Assembly: GCF_949628215.1 (NCBI RefSeq) | Contig: NC_134276.1 | Coordinates: 35,017,226-35,081,225 of the forward strand | DNA length: 64,000 bases | Direction of reading: 5' to 3' | Source: Phalacrocorax aristotelis | Lineage: Eukaryota; Chordata; Aves; Suliformes; Phalacrocoracidae | In this document: in pieces, positions 46,441 to 60,200 of the stretch | How positions within the stretch are numbered: the stretch's first letter is position 1 | Layout of the letters: every line of letters starts with the position of its first letter | Notes under the pieces: model-generated | What the model was told of the DNA's origin: nothing | What the model saw: the letters and a program-made list of their open reading frames with translations, nothing else | Database searches by the model: none | Program-made: the position numbers and the translations under genes

Positions 46441-48555
46441 TATCTTTGCCATTTCAAGTTCCATACAGCATGTAATTTAATATTAATTGGGATTAGATAG
46501 AGCAGGGAAGGAGACCAGACCTTCCTCCCCTCCCTCCCCCCCCCGCAAAGGCATGGGTATTCCACGAGGAGCTTTTATTCTTTATATTAAAAAAAATAAT
46601 CAATCGATCGATAAACCAGGACCTGCATTTGCCTCCCACGCACTTTGCAGGAGAAAAGGGTGCAAAGGGCCGTATTTTCAATGTGTGCTCAAGTATCTGC
46701 ATCAGAAGAGGCTTGGAAATCCTTCCCCTTTCCCATCCGCCCCATCCCCATCTCACGCACTTTTGATCCAAACCCATTCTTAAGAGAGTCCCAGTGGGGT
46801 CTTGCTCCTCTTGCCTTTTTTTTAGGGGGCAAATGCACTTTCTGTCTGCCTGGGTTATTCTTTTTTTTCCACAGTTGTGACTTTGATTTAAAAAAAAATA
46901 CATATCAGTCGCTCCGCTGGAGCAAAGCCTTCTCTCCGATAGTTTGGATAGAGTCCATTACAGAAATGCTCTTAAAGGCTAGTGAAAAATCCTGTTTTAC
47001 AGCTCAGAAATAAACATACGGATCAGCTGCATTAAAAGCACTTCTTTGAAATATTGTGGTTAAACAGCCCAGATTGGTTGATTGCTCCACGCGGGGACAT
47101 ATGTTCTTGCAAACTGTGCGTATTGTTACTAATGGGGATTCTCACACCACAGCCTTTCCTTTGAATCTGAGGCGCTGGTGGTTTCTCTGGAGCTGTTGCA
47201 AGGTTGTTTTAATAATTTACCAGCTCTCTTGCACTTAGTGAGTGTTGTTGCGGAGACCCAGAGCCTGCTAAGAAGGAGGCGTTTTACAGTGTCCAGAGGA
47301 CTGATCTCTGCTTCCAAGCTCCTCCCCGTACCACTTAGACACAGAAATCAAAACTTCTCCAAGAGGTGGGTGTCAGGCAAAGGAAAAAGCAAGACTCCCC
47401 CACCTCTCCCTGTGAACCCAAATCCCTGGGTAACGTGTTGCTCCCAAGGAGTGAGATCACTCCTAGACCACCAGCCTGATGCCAACAGCAACCAAGCCAG
47501 TGATGGCCAGCATATCACTCCAGGTACCATTTTTTAGCTTTAAATTTACCTTTTCCCCTGATGTTGATCCAGGTCCTAGAAATAAAGTTCGTGGGTGCTC
47601 TTCACCTCTCCCCAGGAGAGCTATTGGCTACTGAGGGTGACAAAAAGCCAGGATCTCCTCCTCCTCGTCCCTTCACTCCTCCAGCTGAGCACAAGCACTT
47701 ACAGCTCTGGCCCATCTCACCATTACCTACAGCACAATGAGTTTGCGTATGTCCCAAGGTGTCTCCGGTGCAATGGGGTAAGACTTTCCTCTCCTCAGCA
47801 GGTGCCTGGGATTCTCCCCAGGGATCTCTGTCCATGGAGACAAGCTAAGAGGTGGTACATTTTGGGGCTGCAAGAGAAGGTAAGACTCCCATAGAGATCC
47901 AACCCCGTACCTCAGGACCACATAGACCTCAAGCGAGAACGCGCAGCTTAATGCACACATGGTGGAAGCAAGCCAGGCTTTAAGAAGAGGTGGCTGTCCT
48001 ATATGTGCTTCCCATTTCCCAGGAGATCTTAGGGGCACCAAGCCCTGGCTATTGAAAGTCCCCCTATCCCCTTAGCCCTGGTTCCCCTCAATGTATGCTG
48101 CATGGTGACTGCACGCCCTCGGGGCGGTGAGGTGGGATCTCCAAGGGCACAAGTCCTAGAGTGGTACAGCTTTGCCAGGGCTTTGCTGAGCCTGGCAGGG
48201 AGAAGCCAGGTCACCTGGCCATGGTCTCCACCTGGCCCTGCTCACCCACATACCCAGGGGGTCTGGCCAAATTCTCTCCAGTCATGAAGCTGGGATGCAA
48301 CACATCACCCCACCCTGAGCCTGCAGAGGGGTGGCACAACATCCCTCTCTGGAAACCTGTCTCTGCGCTCAGCCCCTGCCTCTTTTTTCTTGGGTATCCC
48401 GGCAGGCTCGGCTGCCTTGGAGTGATCTACAAAAACAAAGGAATTCCTTCTGCTTCACAGCCTAAACAACCCCCCCTGTTTAATCACTTCTGCCACAACC
48501 AAGGAAGTGTGGGTTAACCTGTCAAGCTCCACAAGCCCGGGCTGACCAAAAACCC
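46441..48555. other. Intergenic region upstream of PCDH8, part 1
   Basis: No gene is recognised. Short frames lack similarity. About 46900-47240 is repeat-free and moderately AT-rich. Confidence 0.5.
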
Positions 48556-48975
48556 TGGAAAACAAAAGAGTGGAACGAAGCGGCAAAGGGTTTTGTTGCT
48601 CTATGACTGTTTGTGCTGTAGGGTAGCACGCGGCATTGTGCTTCTGTCTCCGGCCATGCAGGCTATAGAAGACAGAGGCTGTGATCCTTCCCGTGAACCG
48701 CGGGTTGGTACCAGGGTTATAAATCATCCCGATCATTAGTTTATTATATTTGCTCCAAATGCTTCCCTGCCTGTATCTCCCCTCTGTGAAATGTGGGTTA
48801 GAAGAAAGAGTTTGTTTTACAGAAGAAAGAAATCGCATGCCCATACCCCCTACCCGGCAAAGAGTTTTGATTCCACAGGGAATGTATTTTTTAATTGGAT
48901 TAATTTCTAGCCTCTCCCAGAGTAGCAGCTGGGGTCTTTGATTCAAGAGGTTAAAACAAAGGGGCGTGAAACAAA
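48556..48975. promoter_or_regulatory. Candidate conserved non-coding element
   Basis: A repeat-free block with motif-like segments: TTTTTAATTGGATTAATTT (homeodomain-type), CTTTGATTCAAGAGG (TCF/LEF-like) and AGGTTAAAACAAAGG (forkhead/SOX-like). It has a different texture from the flanking sequence. This is a candidate enhancer by appearance only. Confidence 0.3.
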
Positions 48976-51900
48976 AGACCAGTTCTTCGCATTCCCCACA
49001 CAGCGTGGGCCTCGTGCGTGCTGCCTGGAGGTATCCCTGGAGCAGCACATTCCTAAAGGTCCCCCCACGTGGCCCTCAGCCAGGATCTGTTGCAGGCTTT
49101 TTGGGGTGCTCCCTAGCGTGGCTTGCCTGCAAGGTGGTTAGATGTGAGTTTTTCCCTCCTATCCCACGACCCAACTTGTTGTTCCACATAACCTGACCCC
49201 TTGGTGTCCCTCCCGTCTTCTGCCCCCCCTTTTCCAGCTCTCTTTACCCTCTACCTTTTCCCCCCCAGAAGAGGTAGATGAGGCTTTTTAGCTGTTGAAC
49301 CACTAGGCAGGTGCCCAGGTTCAGTTCTCATCTCTGTCATCTGGTGCAAGCTAATGAGCCTCAGCCCCACCAAGGTCTGGGGTTTTTAGGTGCTCAACTA
49401 CCATTGAATGCGATGGGAATTGGACATATTTTAGCCTGGATGAGGGCTTGAGGCTCTCTCAGACTCAGCCCTTCTCGTCCACAGAGCACTTCTGTACCTC
49501 ATAGCGGTGTTGTGAAGACAAATACACTGCCGACTGCAGGCATGTTGGACAGGTGGCAGCCCAAGTTCTTCTGTTTGCCCACCATCAGGATGGTTAGGAG
49601 ATCAGAGGTGCCCTTAAGAAGGAACAACCTTTATTATGCGGATCCTTTCCGGCTATTTTGCCTTGGTGCCTTTGTTCTTAGGGGTGTGCAGGTAACAGAT
49701 TAGTTATTCACTCCAGGTTCTGTTGTAGACCTGAAGAAATGCCTACCCTGTCCATAGCTTGGAGTCTGGTCAGATCACTGGGGCATTAAAGAGGGGAGCT
49801 GCATGGCTTCTCTCCCTGGCAGTTGTGAGCAGCTTCCCCTCCGTGGCTGCTGCTGTACACCTGGCTGGGTTGTCTTTCATACCACTTTGAAGGTGTCCGA
49901 GCTGGTATATTTGGCTTTCCTCCAGCAGCTCCTTGTTTCCTCCTGGGCCTCGTTCACAGTCTCCTCCTTGAAGGACTGTTTGGGATTTCAGACGCTTACA
50001 AATGATGAATTTGCAGAAGAAATCCACCTCTCAGCTACCATGAAGATGTACAGTGCTCTGCGAATACTTATGTGTCGTGGTTGTGATGGGCTCCACAGAT
50101 TTCTCTGAGAAGCAGCTCCCTCGCTATTTGGCATGCAAGGTCCCTTTCTGAATGTCCTTCTGCTGCCCCTGGCCACCCAGTGCCACCCACCCAGTGCTGC
50201 CCACCCAGTGCTGCACTAAACAAGCATGGTCACATCACTCCTTGGGCTCTGCCTCCTTTCTACCATTTCTGAAGTCCTCCCAGTAAGATCATACCCTTAT
50301 ATAAGCACAGGGATAGTTACATACATGCCAATATATTGTTACTATGCCAATAAAAATATTGTCCCCATTTCTTTGCTGTGTCTATATTTTCAGTCCTACC
50401 CCGCACACCTGATTTCTTGCCCCTCACGCTGATACATCTGCGGGGCAGGAGGGGACACTGGGAAGCGATCCTTGTTGAGGTTCTGGAAAGAGAGAGACGT
50501 TGCATTAACGTGATGCCATGCTTGAGCTAATTAGCCCAGTGTCACAACGGGATTAATGAGCTTGGGCACAGCGCCACAGCTTGTGATTCCTGGGCTGGGG
50601 GGGGCTTTGCAGGTTCGTGCCCTGAACTGCTCCTGGTTGTTTCCTGGAGGATTACGGCAAGGGGCGGCATGGGGGAAAAATGCGATGGAGAGGCAGGGAC
50701 TCAGCCTTATGCCGAGAGTCCCTTCCTCCATCTCGCCTCTCCTTCTCCCCCCCCTTTCTTCCCCCCCTTCATCCTCCATCTTAATCGCGCCTCAGCTTGC
50801 AAAGTCAGAGCCCCCAGCTGTGAAGGACTAAGTCTCTTCTCCTCCCAACCTCCTGAGCGGCAGCAGGCTGAGAGCAAGAGTGTGCCTCGTGTCACTTCTG
50901 TTGAAGAGGCTGTGAGAGCAGGGGAAGAGCCCAGACGCAGGCGGCTGCCGTGCTTGGCCGCCTGCCAGGGCAGGAACACTATTCACTCCCAGGGAGCGGG
51001 CAAGCATCCTCAGCCGGCTGCCTCCAAGGGCCAGGAATCTGCCTGGCTCCAGGTTTTATTTTGGCATGGTGAGGAGTAACCCCCCCAGCACTGAAGGCAG
51101 CGGGGGTGGGGAGAACGGTGGTGAGTTCGATCAGGCCGCTCTCCTTCATCCTGGCTTTGGGATCTTCACCCTTTGCAATCTGCAGGTGGGGCTCAGAGTT
51201 AAACACCCCTCTCTGTCTCCCCTTTTATCGTGCTGGGTTTCATATAAGGGCCGATTTTAGCTTCGATAGCTGCCAGTGTGTTGCTGCCTGACAAGCAGCC
51301 GGCTCTGGGCAGAGCAAGGCAGGGGAACGGCACACAACAGTAAAAAGGAGGATGGAGAGCAAACACATCCCGTTACAAGAAATTTGGAAAGGCTTCAGGT
51401 ATTCACACCAAGTCGATGAGAAGTAAACTTTTCAGAAACTTGGGGTCTAGTGGAAATTTGGTTCCTAAATCATTTAGGTACTCATGAGTATTTAATCCAG
51501 AATTTTGGCTTTAAGGTTTTCTACTACTGCATTTTGCTGCATTTCGTGTGTTTGGGGTGTGGCTCAGGAGTAGATCAGACTGCTTTATGAGGCCACAGAA
51601 AGACTTTTCCCTCCTTTTTTTTTTTTTTTTTTTTTTGTCTGGACCTGCCAGTCTCTGATCTCTGCAGGACTTTGACCTCCAGAGCTACAAAACTTTCCTG
51701 TACTCACTGTCTGTCTTTCATGCACGGCATTCGCTTGTTCTCCCCGTACACTTCGCTGAAGGGGTCTAGCTGAGGAGGCACAATGCTGGCTCTGGGTGAC
51801 GTGACCTGGGACCGGAGCTGGTGGCAGAGTGGAGAGGAGCAGAGCTGTTTGTCATGGCTGAGGGACACGTGCACACTGCAGTCAGGAGCGTCGCGTTTGC

Positions 51901-54547
51901 CCACGTTTAGGAGATAGCCAGTCAGTCCCCAAATGTGACCCATCACTCCTGCACCTGTAAATGTGCACCACAGCAGGATGAGAGGGTGATTTGGGAACCA
52001 GTGCACTCTCTACGGCTGCATCTATAACACTGAATAAAATACTCCCTATTCTGGCTCTGCTTAGTTTATTTCTGCAGATGTAAACTATGATGATATAGCC
52101 CCTTTCCAGTTTGGGGGGAATTAACTTTACATTTTCAAGTTTGACTGTCTGGTGCATTCACTATTTAATTAAATTTAAAAAGAGGTGCACAATTTTACAT
52201 GCCACCCATCGTCTGTCATTTTTGCATCTGGAAACACAGACACCAGCACATATTTCACATGTGATCCCCAGGAAAGAAATTAATCTGGCCCCAACCTCTG
52301 CGGAATGCTGTTCTGAAAAGTTAAATAAATTGTTGTCGCTTTTTAAGTGCTGTAATAAATGTGTGGAACGATCTCGCAAAAAAAAAAAAAAGCTTGAGAC
52401 TTAGAGAATAGGTGCTAAGGAAATGCATCAAATTAGACCAAAAAAAGAGGCATAAAATCTACATTATCCCAAAAAATAAGGGCTGATGGCACAAGTGACT
52501 TTTCTGTCTGCTGCTGTGCTAAACATCAAATTCATGTTTCTGCCTAAAAGAATTTGCATCTCTGCAGTCAGCAGATCTGAAAGCTTTGTTTTGTGGGAGA
52601 GGTGTGTGGTGGTGGGTGAGAGGTAGAAAATGATGCAGTCAGGCACAGTTTGTAAGCGAAGGGTCACAGATACATGAAGCCTCGCGGAAGTTAAAACTGA
52701 CAAACAAGCATTCGGAGATTCTCCTGGAGCGTCCTGAACACTTAGAACTGGAGACGTTTGAGTTTGCCTCAGCAGCATTATGTATGTATATGTATGTGTT
52801 ATATATTATAATGAATATGATAATTATAGGGGATAATTTATAATATATGTGTATTATATATAAGTGCCTTCTCAGCAGGCTAAAACAATGCCATGAGAGT
52901 CTAAAGAAATGTGAAATCTAATTACTGTAGCTGTGTAAGTGAAGTAATGAGGAGCTTGAGAGTGTGACTGATAAGCAATTAGATACTAGACTAATGAGCA
53001 AGCTGTCTATAGTCCATCAAAAGAGTAAAGGAGGCTTGTGCAAGACATCCCTGGCATTGCAAAGAGGAAGATATACTGTATCCAAATGCAGCTTTCCAAG
53101 ATACATAACACAACAGGAATACATGACGCTCTCTAATGACTGAAGACTGTATGCTCAGCTCAGGGATAAAGTCATTAACCAGGTAAAAAACCTGTGGCAG
53201 AGGCACAGGAAGTAAGGCCAGCAAAAAGTACGAAATACAAGGAACTGCAAGTGCGTATAGGAGAGCTGCAAATTGGATTCAAGGTGCTGGATTAGTGACT
53301 CCCCAGTACTGGGTTTGCTGTGCTATCTCACCCTGGAGAAAGCCGCCGTGGGTGGCAATGTGAGCCTGGTCCTGGCAGAGCTGGGCTGGGAAGGGGCAGT
53401 GGAGACCTGGACGTGGGGATCAGCGGCAGAGGTAGCTGGTGCACTGGGGAAAGGCACGTGGGGATCTCCATGTCCTATAGGGACTCCTGTAATAACAATA
53501 CTTACATTGTATAGAAGACTGTCTCCAGGAGCTTATTCTTCAACAAGTATTAACTGTTTAAGCTGAAATTTTCCATGCTGGGTGTCCGCTTCAGGCTGTT
53601 GGTTCTTTCGAAGAGAAAGTTTCAGCTGAAGCAGTTCAGCTATCTCCAGAAAGGAGGCTAGGATAAATTTATCCTAGGGTTTTTTTATGGTTGTTTTGCC
53701 TGTGGGATAAATATCCAGGCCCTCTTCCTTTTCTTTTCTGGTTTGTTTGCTTTTTTTTTTTTTTTTTTTCTTAAAACCATGCAATTTTCATGGTTTCATT
53801 TGAGGACCTGAAATTTTGCAGGAAGTTGCCCCGCTAAAGCAAGTGACTTGTGCCATTTTTATGAACATTCAACCAAACTGGTCCATACATTTGAAACACT
53901 GCAGCCTGCAGGTGTTAAGTAGAGTAGAGATTAAGCAGGTAAATCCCCCTGCCATGTTCTATCTGCAGTGAGTACACCATGACCTTAGCTGTGACTGGCT
54001 TTTGTTTTAAGTACAGGCTGGGCAGATCCACAGTCTGCATCTCTCTGTGGTCTCAGGCAGCTGGGGAAGGAAACTGCTGTGTTTGAATGAAGCAGGGATG
54101 AAGGTTTGGGGAGAGAAAAGTCAGAAGAGTCTGTTCCAATCACAGCACCTTTTTTCCTGGTCTGCCACAAACCTGGATTGCTATTCCATGTATTCGTGAG
54201 ACAGAGCCAACTGTTCCTCTGCTATCAGGAAAGGGCTGTCTAAACCCACTAGCAAAACATCCCTTTACCCTCTTGATTTCAAGAAAGGTTGGCTGTGATA
54301 GCCCAGCGCTGGTCTTGGCTCTGTACTTCTTCAAATGGGGCATGGTCTGTGTGACGGACCTAAGGCTTGCAACTCTTGGGGCGACTGCCACAAAGCTGGT
54401 GGTGAAGTTATGCTTTACCAGTATCTGTACCTTGAAGTCTAGGGAGACGCTCACAGAGCATCACGGAGTTTGCAATGTCAGGCCCTCCAGAGTGAGGGGA
54501 AAGCAGGCCTTGGTGTTTCAGCTTAGTTGTGCAAAATTAGTGGATAT
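48976..54547. other. Intergenic region upstream of PCDH8, part 2
   Basis: No gene is recognised. The region contains a possible MIR-like relic at about 49300-49530 (weak), a small tandem repeat of a 13-15-bp unit (CACCCAGTGCTGCC) at 50173-50214, T-runs at 51618-51636 and 53752-53770, an AT-rich block at about 52780-52862, and a homeobox-core-rich patch GAGCTAATTAGCC at about 50524. Confidence 0.5.
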
Positions 54548-54670
54548 TAACCTACTAACCTCCATCTCTTTGTGTCTCAGCTCACCAGCTGTAATGTGGA
54601 GTTAATGATACAACCTTCTTCCACAGGTTCATTATGGAAATAAGATAATTAACATCTGTGAATCACTCTA
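54548..54670 (+). mobile_element. MIR-like ancient SINE
   Basis: The order of segments matches the MIR 3' half: ACCTCCATCTCTTTGTGTCT, CAGCTCACCAGCTGTAATG, GGAGTTAATGATACAACCTT, CTTCCACAGGTTCATTATGG and AATAAGATAATTAACATCTG. These correspond to 'acctctctgtgcctcag', 'catctgtaaaatgg', 'ataatacctacctcatag' and 'aatgagataatgtatg'. It is diverged, as expected for an ancient element. Confidence 0.65.
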
Positions 54671-55850
54671 ATTTAAGAGCGGGGAAGGCCAAAGGAAAGT
54701 CTATGAGAAAATTATTGCTTCCATCCCAAGCAGGACTTGAGTGGTGTGAGAAAACTGCAGTGTGAAGCAAGGACCCAGAACACGCCACTGAAGAGAATGA
54801 GGGCTCCTGGGTCTATGGAGCAGGGCAGGAGGCCAGTGGAGAAATAACACTTCACTGTGCAAATAAAGATTGTATCACAGCATGACTGGGTCTGCAAAGA
54901 CCACCTTAGGCCCCATATTTCCTAGTTTAATTGACTGACTTTGCAGTTTTACTAACGTACTTCCAGTGTGGCTCTCTTGGGTGTCATAGCCATTGAAATA
55001 TATCGGTCTGTGGGGGGAAAACCCTGTCCTGTATGCCCTGTAATCATGCAAGTTGCCTGTGGTGTGATGGGGGTTTAGATCAGAGATTGCTCATTAAGCA
55101 ACAAACTTTGGCCACCCAGGTGGTGACTTCTTTGTTCACTGTCCTCCAGGTATGCAGTGACCTTCTTGGCTTCCTTTTCTCTGCAGCTGTAAACCTTCTC
55201 TGCTCTTCTCTCGGTGAGGAAGGAACCACTGCATGGGGGTCACTCGTTTTGCTGCCTCAGGAGCGTGGTGTTTGAGAATAAACAGCATCAAAGCACTATA
55301 GAGGGACTGCAGCTTTTTGAGGAGGAAAATGGGCTTCTAAGATGGTCAAAGGCTGAAGACCCAGGTGAGCTTCAAGGCTGTGAGGAACTAATTTTGGGCA
55401 GCCTGTTAGGAACTCGTTTTGGGCAGCCAGAAATGATGCTCAAGGCACAGTTTGTTTAAGGTGTGCCTCATGAGTCTGAAGATCTAGGTTATACTGCCAT
55501 GCCATGGCCTCTCTGTGTTCTTTGGCGAGACAGTTCCTTCCTCATCTTACAGTTGAAATAATACTCCACAGAGGGCAGTCTATAGTTAGGTCCCTTAGAA
55601 ATGCTGCAGTGAAAAAAAAAATCAAAGCTACTGATTTTATTTTTCTAAAACCCTTCCAAATACCTCAGTTCTCAGTGAAGTCACTGTTGGTGGGAATTTC
55701 ATACAGAATGACTGTTTTAGAGAGGATGCAATTAGGGAAAGGGGGCTGTGGGGTTTCAATCTTTGTGGAAGCTGAAGGTCGGTCCCCATGGGACATCAGG
55801 GCTGTCAGCGGCATGGAAGATGTGAGTGGCAGGGATAGGGGCAGATAAGA
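54671..55850. other. Intergenic region upstream of PCDH8, part 3
   Basis: No gene is recognised. About 55470-55600 weakly resembles another MIR, but the match is too poor to call. Confidence 0.45.
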
Positions 55851-56310
55851 CTGTCTGTATAGGGAGAACGTATCGGGGAGGTGGTGGGGTGGGAAAACTT
55901 GGGGTGAGCGAGCAAAGGTGGGAGAGGGGGACAAGGTGGGGGGACTGGGTTGTGAAGGGAGTTGGAAGGAGAATTTGAAAGGGAAAGAATCAGGGGAAAT
56001 GTGGATAGAGCCTAGAGGGAGGAAAGGGGGTTGTCAGATGGAAAGTTGGGGTGCAGGGTTGGGGAGTGTCAGGGGGTTTGAGGGGAGCTGAGGGCCTGGG
56101 GCAAAGGGGGAGACATGGTGGGGATCCTGGGGTCCCAGAGTCTTTGGGGCCAGCAGCTGGAGTGGGGGAGGCTGGGAGATGTGATCTGGGAGTAGCTGGG
56201 GAATTTGGGCTCCGAGATGGTTTGAGAGGTCTGGGTCAGCAGAGGCTGGCTATGGGCTCTCTGTGGGAAGCTGAGGGATCTGGAGTGGGAAGGGCTGAGG
56301 GAAAGGGGCT
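55851..56310. repeat. G-rich low-complexity block
   Basis: The plus strand is strongly enriched in GGGG and GGGA runs over about 460 bp, with many closely spaced G-tracts able in principle to form quadruplexes. There is no regular period. The 89-codon Gly-rich frame within it is a composition artefact. Confidence 0.7.
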
Positions 56311-57104
56311 TTTATTTTAGGGGCCAGCAAAGGCATATGTAGGGCTGAGTTTCTGGAAGAGAAGGGATTTTGGGATAGCCACCAACAGGCATTGTAGTGT
56401 CCTGGGGTGCAGGCAAGGCTATGAGCTGGGGACCGCTCCCAGAAGGCTATCGCATGCCTTTTCCTGTCAAAGATATGGTAATCCTAAGCACACTGGGAGC
56501 TGCTTCTGTGCATGCATCATGCAGCTGGACTCTCATGTTTGCTGTATCACCTGGACAAATCAGTTACCATTAAGTGAGGAACAGACCTGTCCAGATGTGT
56601 CCAGGCCTTGAGCAAGTCACCAGGCGATCCTGTTAATATAACAAATTTTCACCTTATCTCTCTGCTCCTCCTTCTGTGGCTTACCCCACCTTCTTTTCAC
56701 CTTTGAGACAGTGCACTCCTGTCTTTCCAGTTGCTCCATGGTATGTCTAGCTTGCTCTCAGAGGGTAACCCCGGAAAATGCAATAGATACTCTTACAAAC
56801 AAATGTGTACCGCAGTACAAAGCATTCAGTGGAGAGCTCTCTTAACACTGCACGATGTGTTGTTTAGGGTCATGGTGTCAAGTCGTGGGGGAGGACTGTA
56901 GGACGGCTCTCAAAAGCATTTGGAGCTGCGCATAGGCAAGCTCAGACTGTGCATAGCATGTTGGCTGCCATCCTATGTGGAAGCACAATGTCCGACCTAA
57001 TGATGTTGGTAATGTAAGCTGACCTCCTAGCCTGTCCATTTCAATTTACAGTATTCCACCTGAAATCCCTCTTTATTCATAAGCAGATAGGAAATTACTT
57101 TAAT
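56311..57104. other. Intergenic, nothing recognised
   Basis: I see no gene or repeat in this segment. Confidence 0.5.
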
Positions 57105-57215
57105 ACAGAGTGCCATAGGTGTACACGGTGCTTTACGAACATATGAGGAGACAGATCAGTGCCCTGAAGAACTCACAATTGGATTTAGACAAATACAATA
57201 AGAAAGAAAAAAACT
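57105..57215. mobile_element. Possible ancient LINE/SINE relic
   Basis: The segment TACACGGTGCTTTACGAACA, GAGGAGACAGATCAGTGCCC and TGAAGAACTCACAATTGGAT resembles the 'gtgctttacaaa ... gacagtccctgccct-gaagagcttacaatct' tail common to old amniote retroposons (L2/CR1-L3-type). It is about 110 bp and much diverged. Family assignment is uncertain. Confidence 0.45.
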
Positions 57216-60200
57216 ATCGAGGTTGAAACTTTGAGCAGACAAATAAATGCCTGTATACAATTACATCAGTTGCAGTACATGGAAATATTATCTTTTTTTG
57301 ATTCAAGTGTTCAGCTGTGTCACATTTACTGCTGAAGCTGACAGACTGTTAGTTCCTTAGGTAGAAAATGCTTATATTTAACTGCTTGCTATGTCATGAA
57401 TTATTAAACCAATTTAAATGTAAAAATCAGCTGAAAGGACAAACTTATGTTTAAGGATGACCTGCAGCATCTAAAATGGAGGCACTGACCAAACTAGTAG
57501 AAGCAAGGTCAGATTTTGTTTAGTTCAGATAATTTATGCCCAAGTTGTAATGCTGATGTAATTTATGTCGCATTTAGTGCTTTGTTTCCTATGAAATTTG
57601 GCTGTGCAACAGTGTGATGTGAGTAATATTTTAAGACAGGATTTTTATAGATAATGCTTGTAGCTAATATACACAGAGCTTTTACTGGTCTTTCTTGCGA
57701 AAGGAAGAAAAGGAGGAAGAAAGAAGGAAGGAAGGAAGGAAGAGAAAAGCACAAGGCAATACCCATATGGAGTTGAATCTTTTATATCAGGGACAACATT
57801 TTGCTCACTTCCTTTTTTTTTTTTTTCTTTGGTGTGTTTTTCCTGAAAAAAATAAGTAAATATATTTTGGAAATTATAGACTGGCTAATGTAGCCTTAAT
57901 ATCCAGAGCAGTCCTGAGGTAGCCCTCCTATCTTCTGCTCCATACCTTTTCTCAGGCTTTTTGTTTATCCATCAGCGAAGAAGTCCAGCCCTTGTGCTAC
58001 AAATCAGCTGGAAAAGATCCTGCTCGCGTGCTGTGAAAAAGTGCTGCCAAAGTATGCCCTGTACAGCAAAGGGAATGGTCCTTAAAGGCAGTACGTAGAT
58101 TTATAAAGTATGACAGCTAGAAATAAGATGCGTTTGCTATCTTTTATGGGCAGTCATTAAAAAAAAGCCCTTATTTATCAAATCTGAGACAATGGTCATA
58201 TAATGGATCTATCAGATTCAAGGTGAATCAAAGGAAAATTGTGTCCAGGAGGACAGAGACGCTCAGCCAGTAGCACTACGGCGTGGCCACATGACATACC
58301 CAGCGGCAGGCACGGGGCTGTGAGTACAGCTGCCCACAGACTCTGCCAAGGAGCCAGATGATGCTGGAAGACTATCTTTCACAGCTCTGGATCTGGCTAT
58401 TCTTGGCTTGTTCTCTGGCTGCGGGAGCTGGAGCTCATTGCTGGGCAGATAAACAGAGAGACTAATAAAGAAGATGAGGAGCTGTTGATCGTTTGACCAA
58501 ATCGGAGATAAGCTGTTAAGCAGAGGAGCGTGGTGATCCTGTGAAAAATCACCTGGTGGCTGACACTTGATCTAGGATGGGAATACATGTCTAACTCTTG
58601 GAATAAAACTCTCCTCTCCCCCTCAAGCAGTCCCTCTCCCCAAATGATTAAATCCTGTGCATAATTACAAAAGTGTAAAAAACCCTACCTTTTTCAGACA
58701 CTGATTTTTTTCTAATTTTCCCATAATTGGCAAGCGGCTGTACGTAGGGGAAAAAAGGGGAGAAAGCTTTGATTTTTTTTCCGGGCTGAAAACGTGCAAG
58801 CCCTGTGTGGGTTAGGTCCTTTAGATATTTAAAAAGATTGAAACAACTTCAAAGGAGACGTTCTGTTCTATCAGGTTCAGTATATTTTAATATTAGTGAG
58901 TCTTTTTTTTTTTAAGAAAAGAGATCCGTTCTCTTGAGGAAATAAAACATTCTGAAAGATTTTATCTAGAATGGGTTTTCATTGTTTTTAAAGAGACAAC
59001 ACAGTATTTTAAGTATGCTGTAGCTGGTAAATGTCCTAATTTCTGCTTATCAGTGTTGGCTGCTCCGTGTTATCAGTTTGATAGTTGCTGGTTATGTAAA
59101 TCAAAAATTTCTATCAGCAGACTGCTGTTTTTTGGAAATGAGAAGGGAGAAGCATTTGGCAATAATATTTTTATTTACCTCTTATGAATGCCAGCATGTT
59201 GTGGATGAACAGGGTGCGGAGTGCCAGCTGTTCAGTTCAGAGACACGAGAGTCTTCTCCTCAGGAGGATTTGCTGAATTCCCTGCATGTAGCCCAGAACA
59301 TGATGGATTACCAGAAGGCAGACCTATTCTCTCTCCAGTGCAGGTGTCTATTTGAGCTACCTCTCTGGCCCTGCCTGGTGGACTAAGTGCATTTCTCATG
59401 AGAAGCATGCTTTAAATACAAATTATAAATGTGTGCTGGGCAAAAGGGAAGGAGAAGATTTTACAGTAGGAGGATAAAAGATCTTTGGAGGAGCGTCACT
59501 GTGACAGCTCGAAGCAGCAATGTGGGGAGTAAGAAGTTGTGAGATGTGAATGGGTATGGGGGCAAGCAAGGTACTGGAGTGGTTCAAGGCAAAGGCAACG
59601 CAAGGTGTGGGCACTACAGCCGCACAGCTTGTGGCCCTCATGGGACTGCCCCTCCAGGTTCACTAGCAAGAGCTGGTACAGGTGGTGAAGGTCTTCTCCA
59701 AACATTGAGGGACATGGCACCAGCAGGGACGTGGGATTCTGCAGAGTGGTATCCCAGGTGGTGTTTGTTGTGTGGAATTTGGGCTGTGCCACAGAAAATT
59801 CGGTCTGTTTTGGCAGGAAGGGGAAAGGTAGAGGCCATGGCTCCATCTCCTGTAGTCAGCCCTGGCTTTGGCATCATGTGTGGGGTTCGTAGCCAGCTGA
59901 TTTAACATCTGGGCAAGGAGTCTGCAGGGAAGCGCCTGCCTCTACCCTCTTTTCTCTCTTTTCATTGTAATCCAGCTAATGAAAGCAATGAGAGGCTGAT
60001 CTGCCCCTTGTGAGCCCCGAGGACATCCAGCTGCCAGCTTCTGAATATTCTAGTTATTTTAGATTAACCTCCTGGCCTATGTGCCTTTTGGGGTCTCCAG
60101 ACCAGAAATGAGGCAGGGAGACTGTGTGATGCTTGAGCAGCGTTGTTTTTTCCCTTGCAGTGCGTTCACCTACCCACAGTCTTCACCTGGTTCAGTCTCC

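Noticed and set aside
49300-49530. Another MIR SINE
   Set aside because: Only scattered short similarities (for example ACCTCATAGCGGTGTTGTGAAG near 49500), too weak to delimit; listed only as a possibility in the regional entry.
59078-59386. 102-codon frame with several cysteines
   Set aside because: No family recognised and no supporting splice or promoter signals; insufficient to call a gene.
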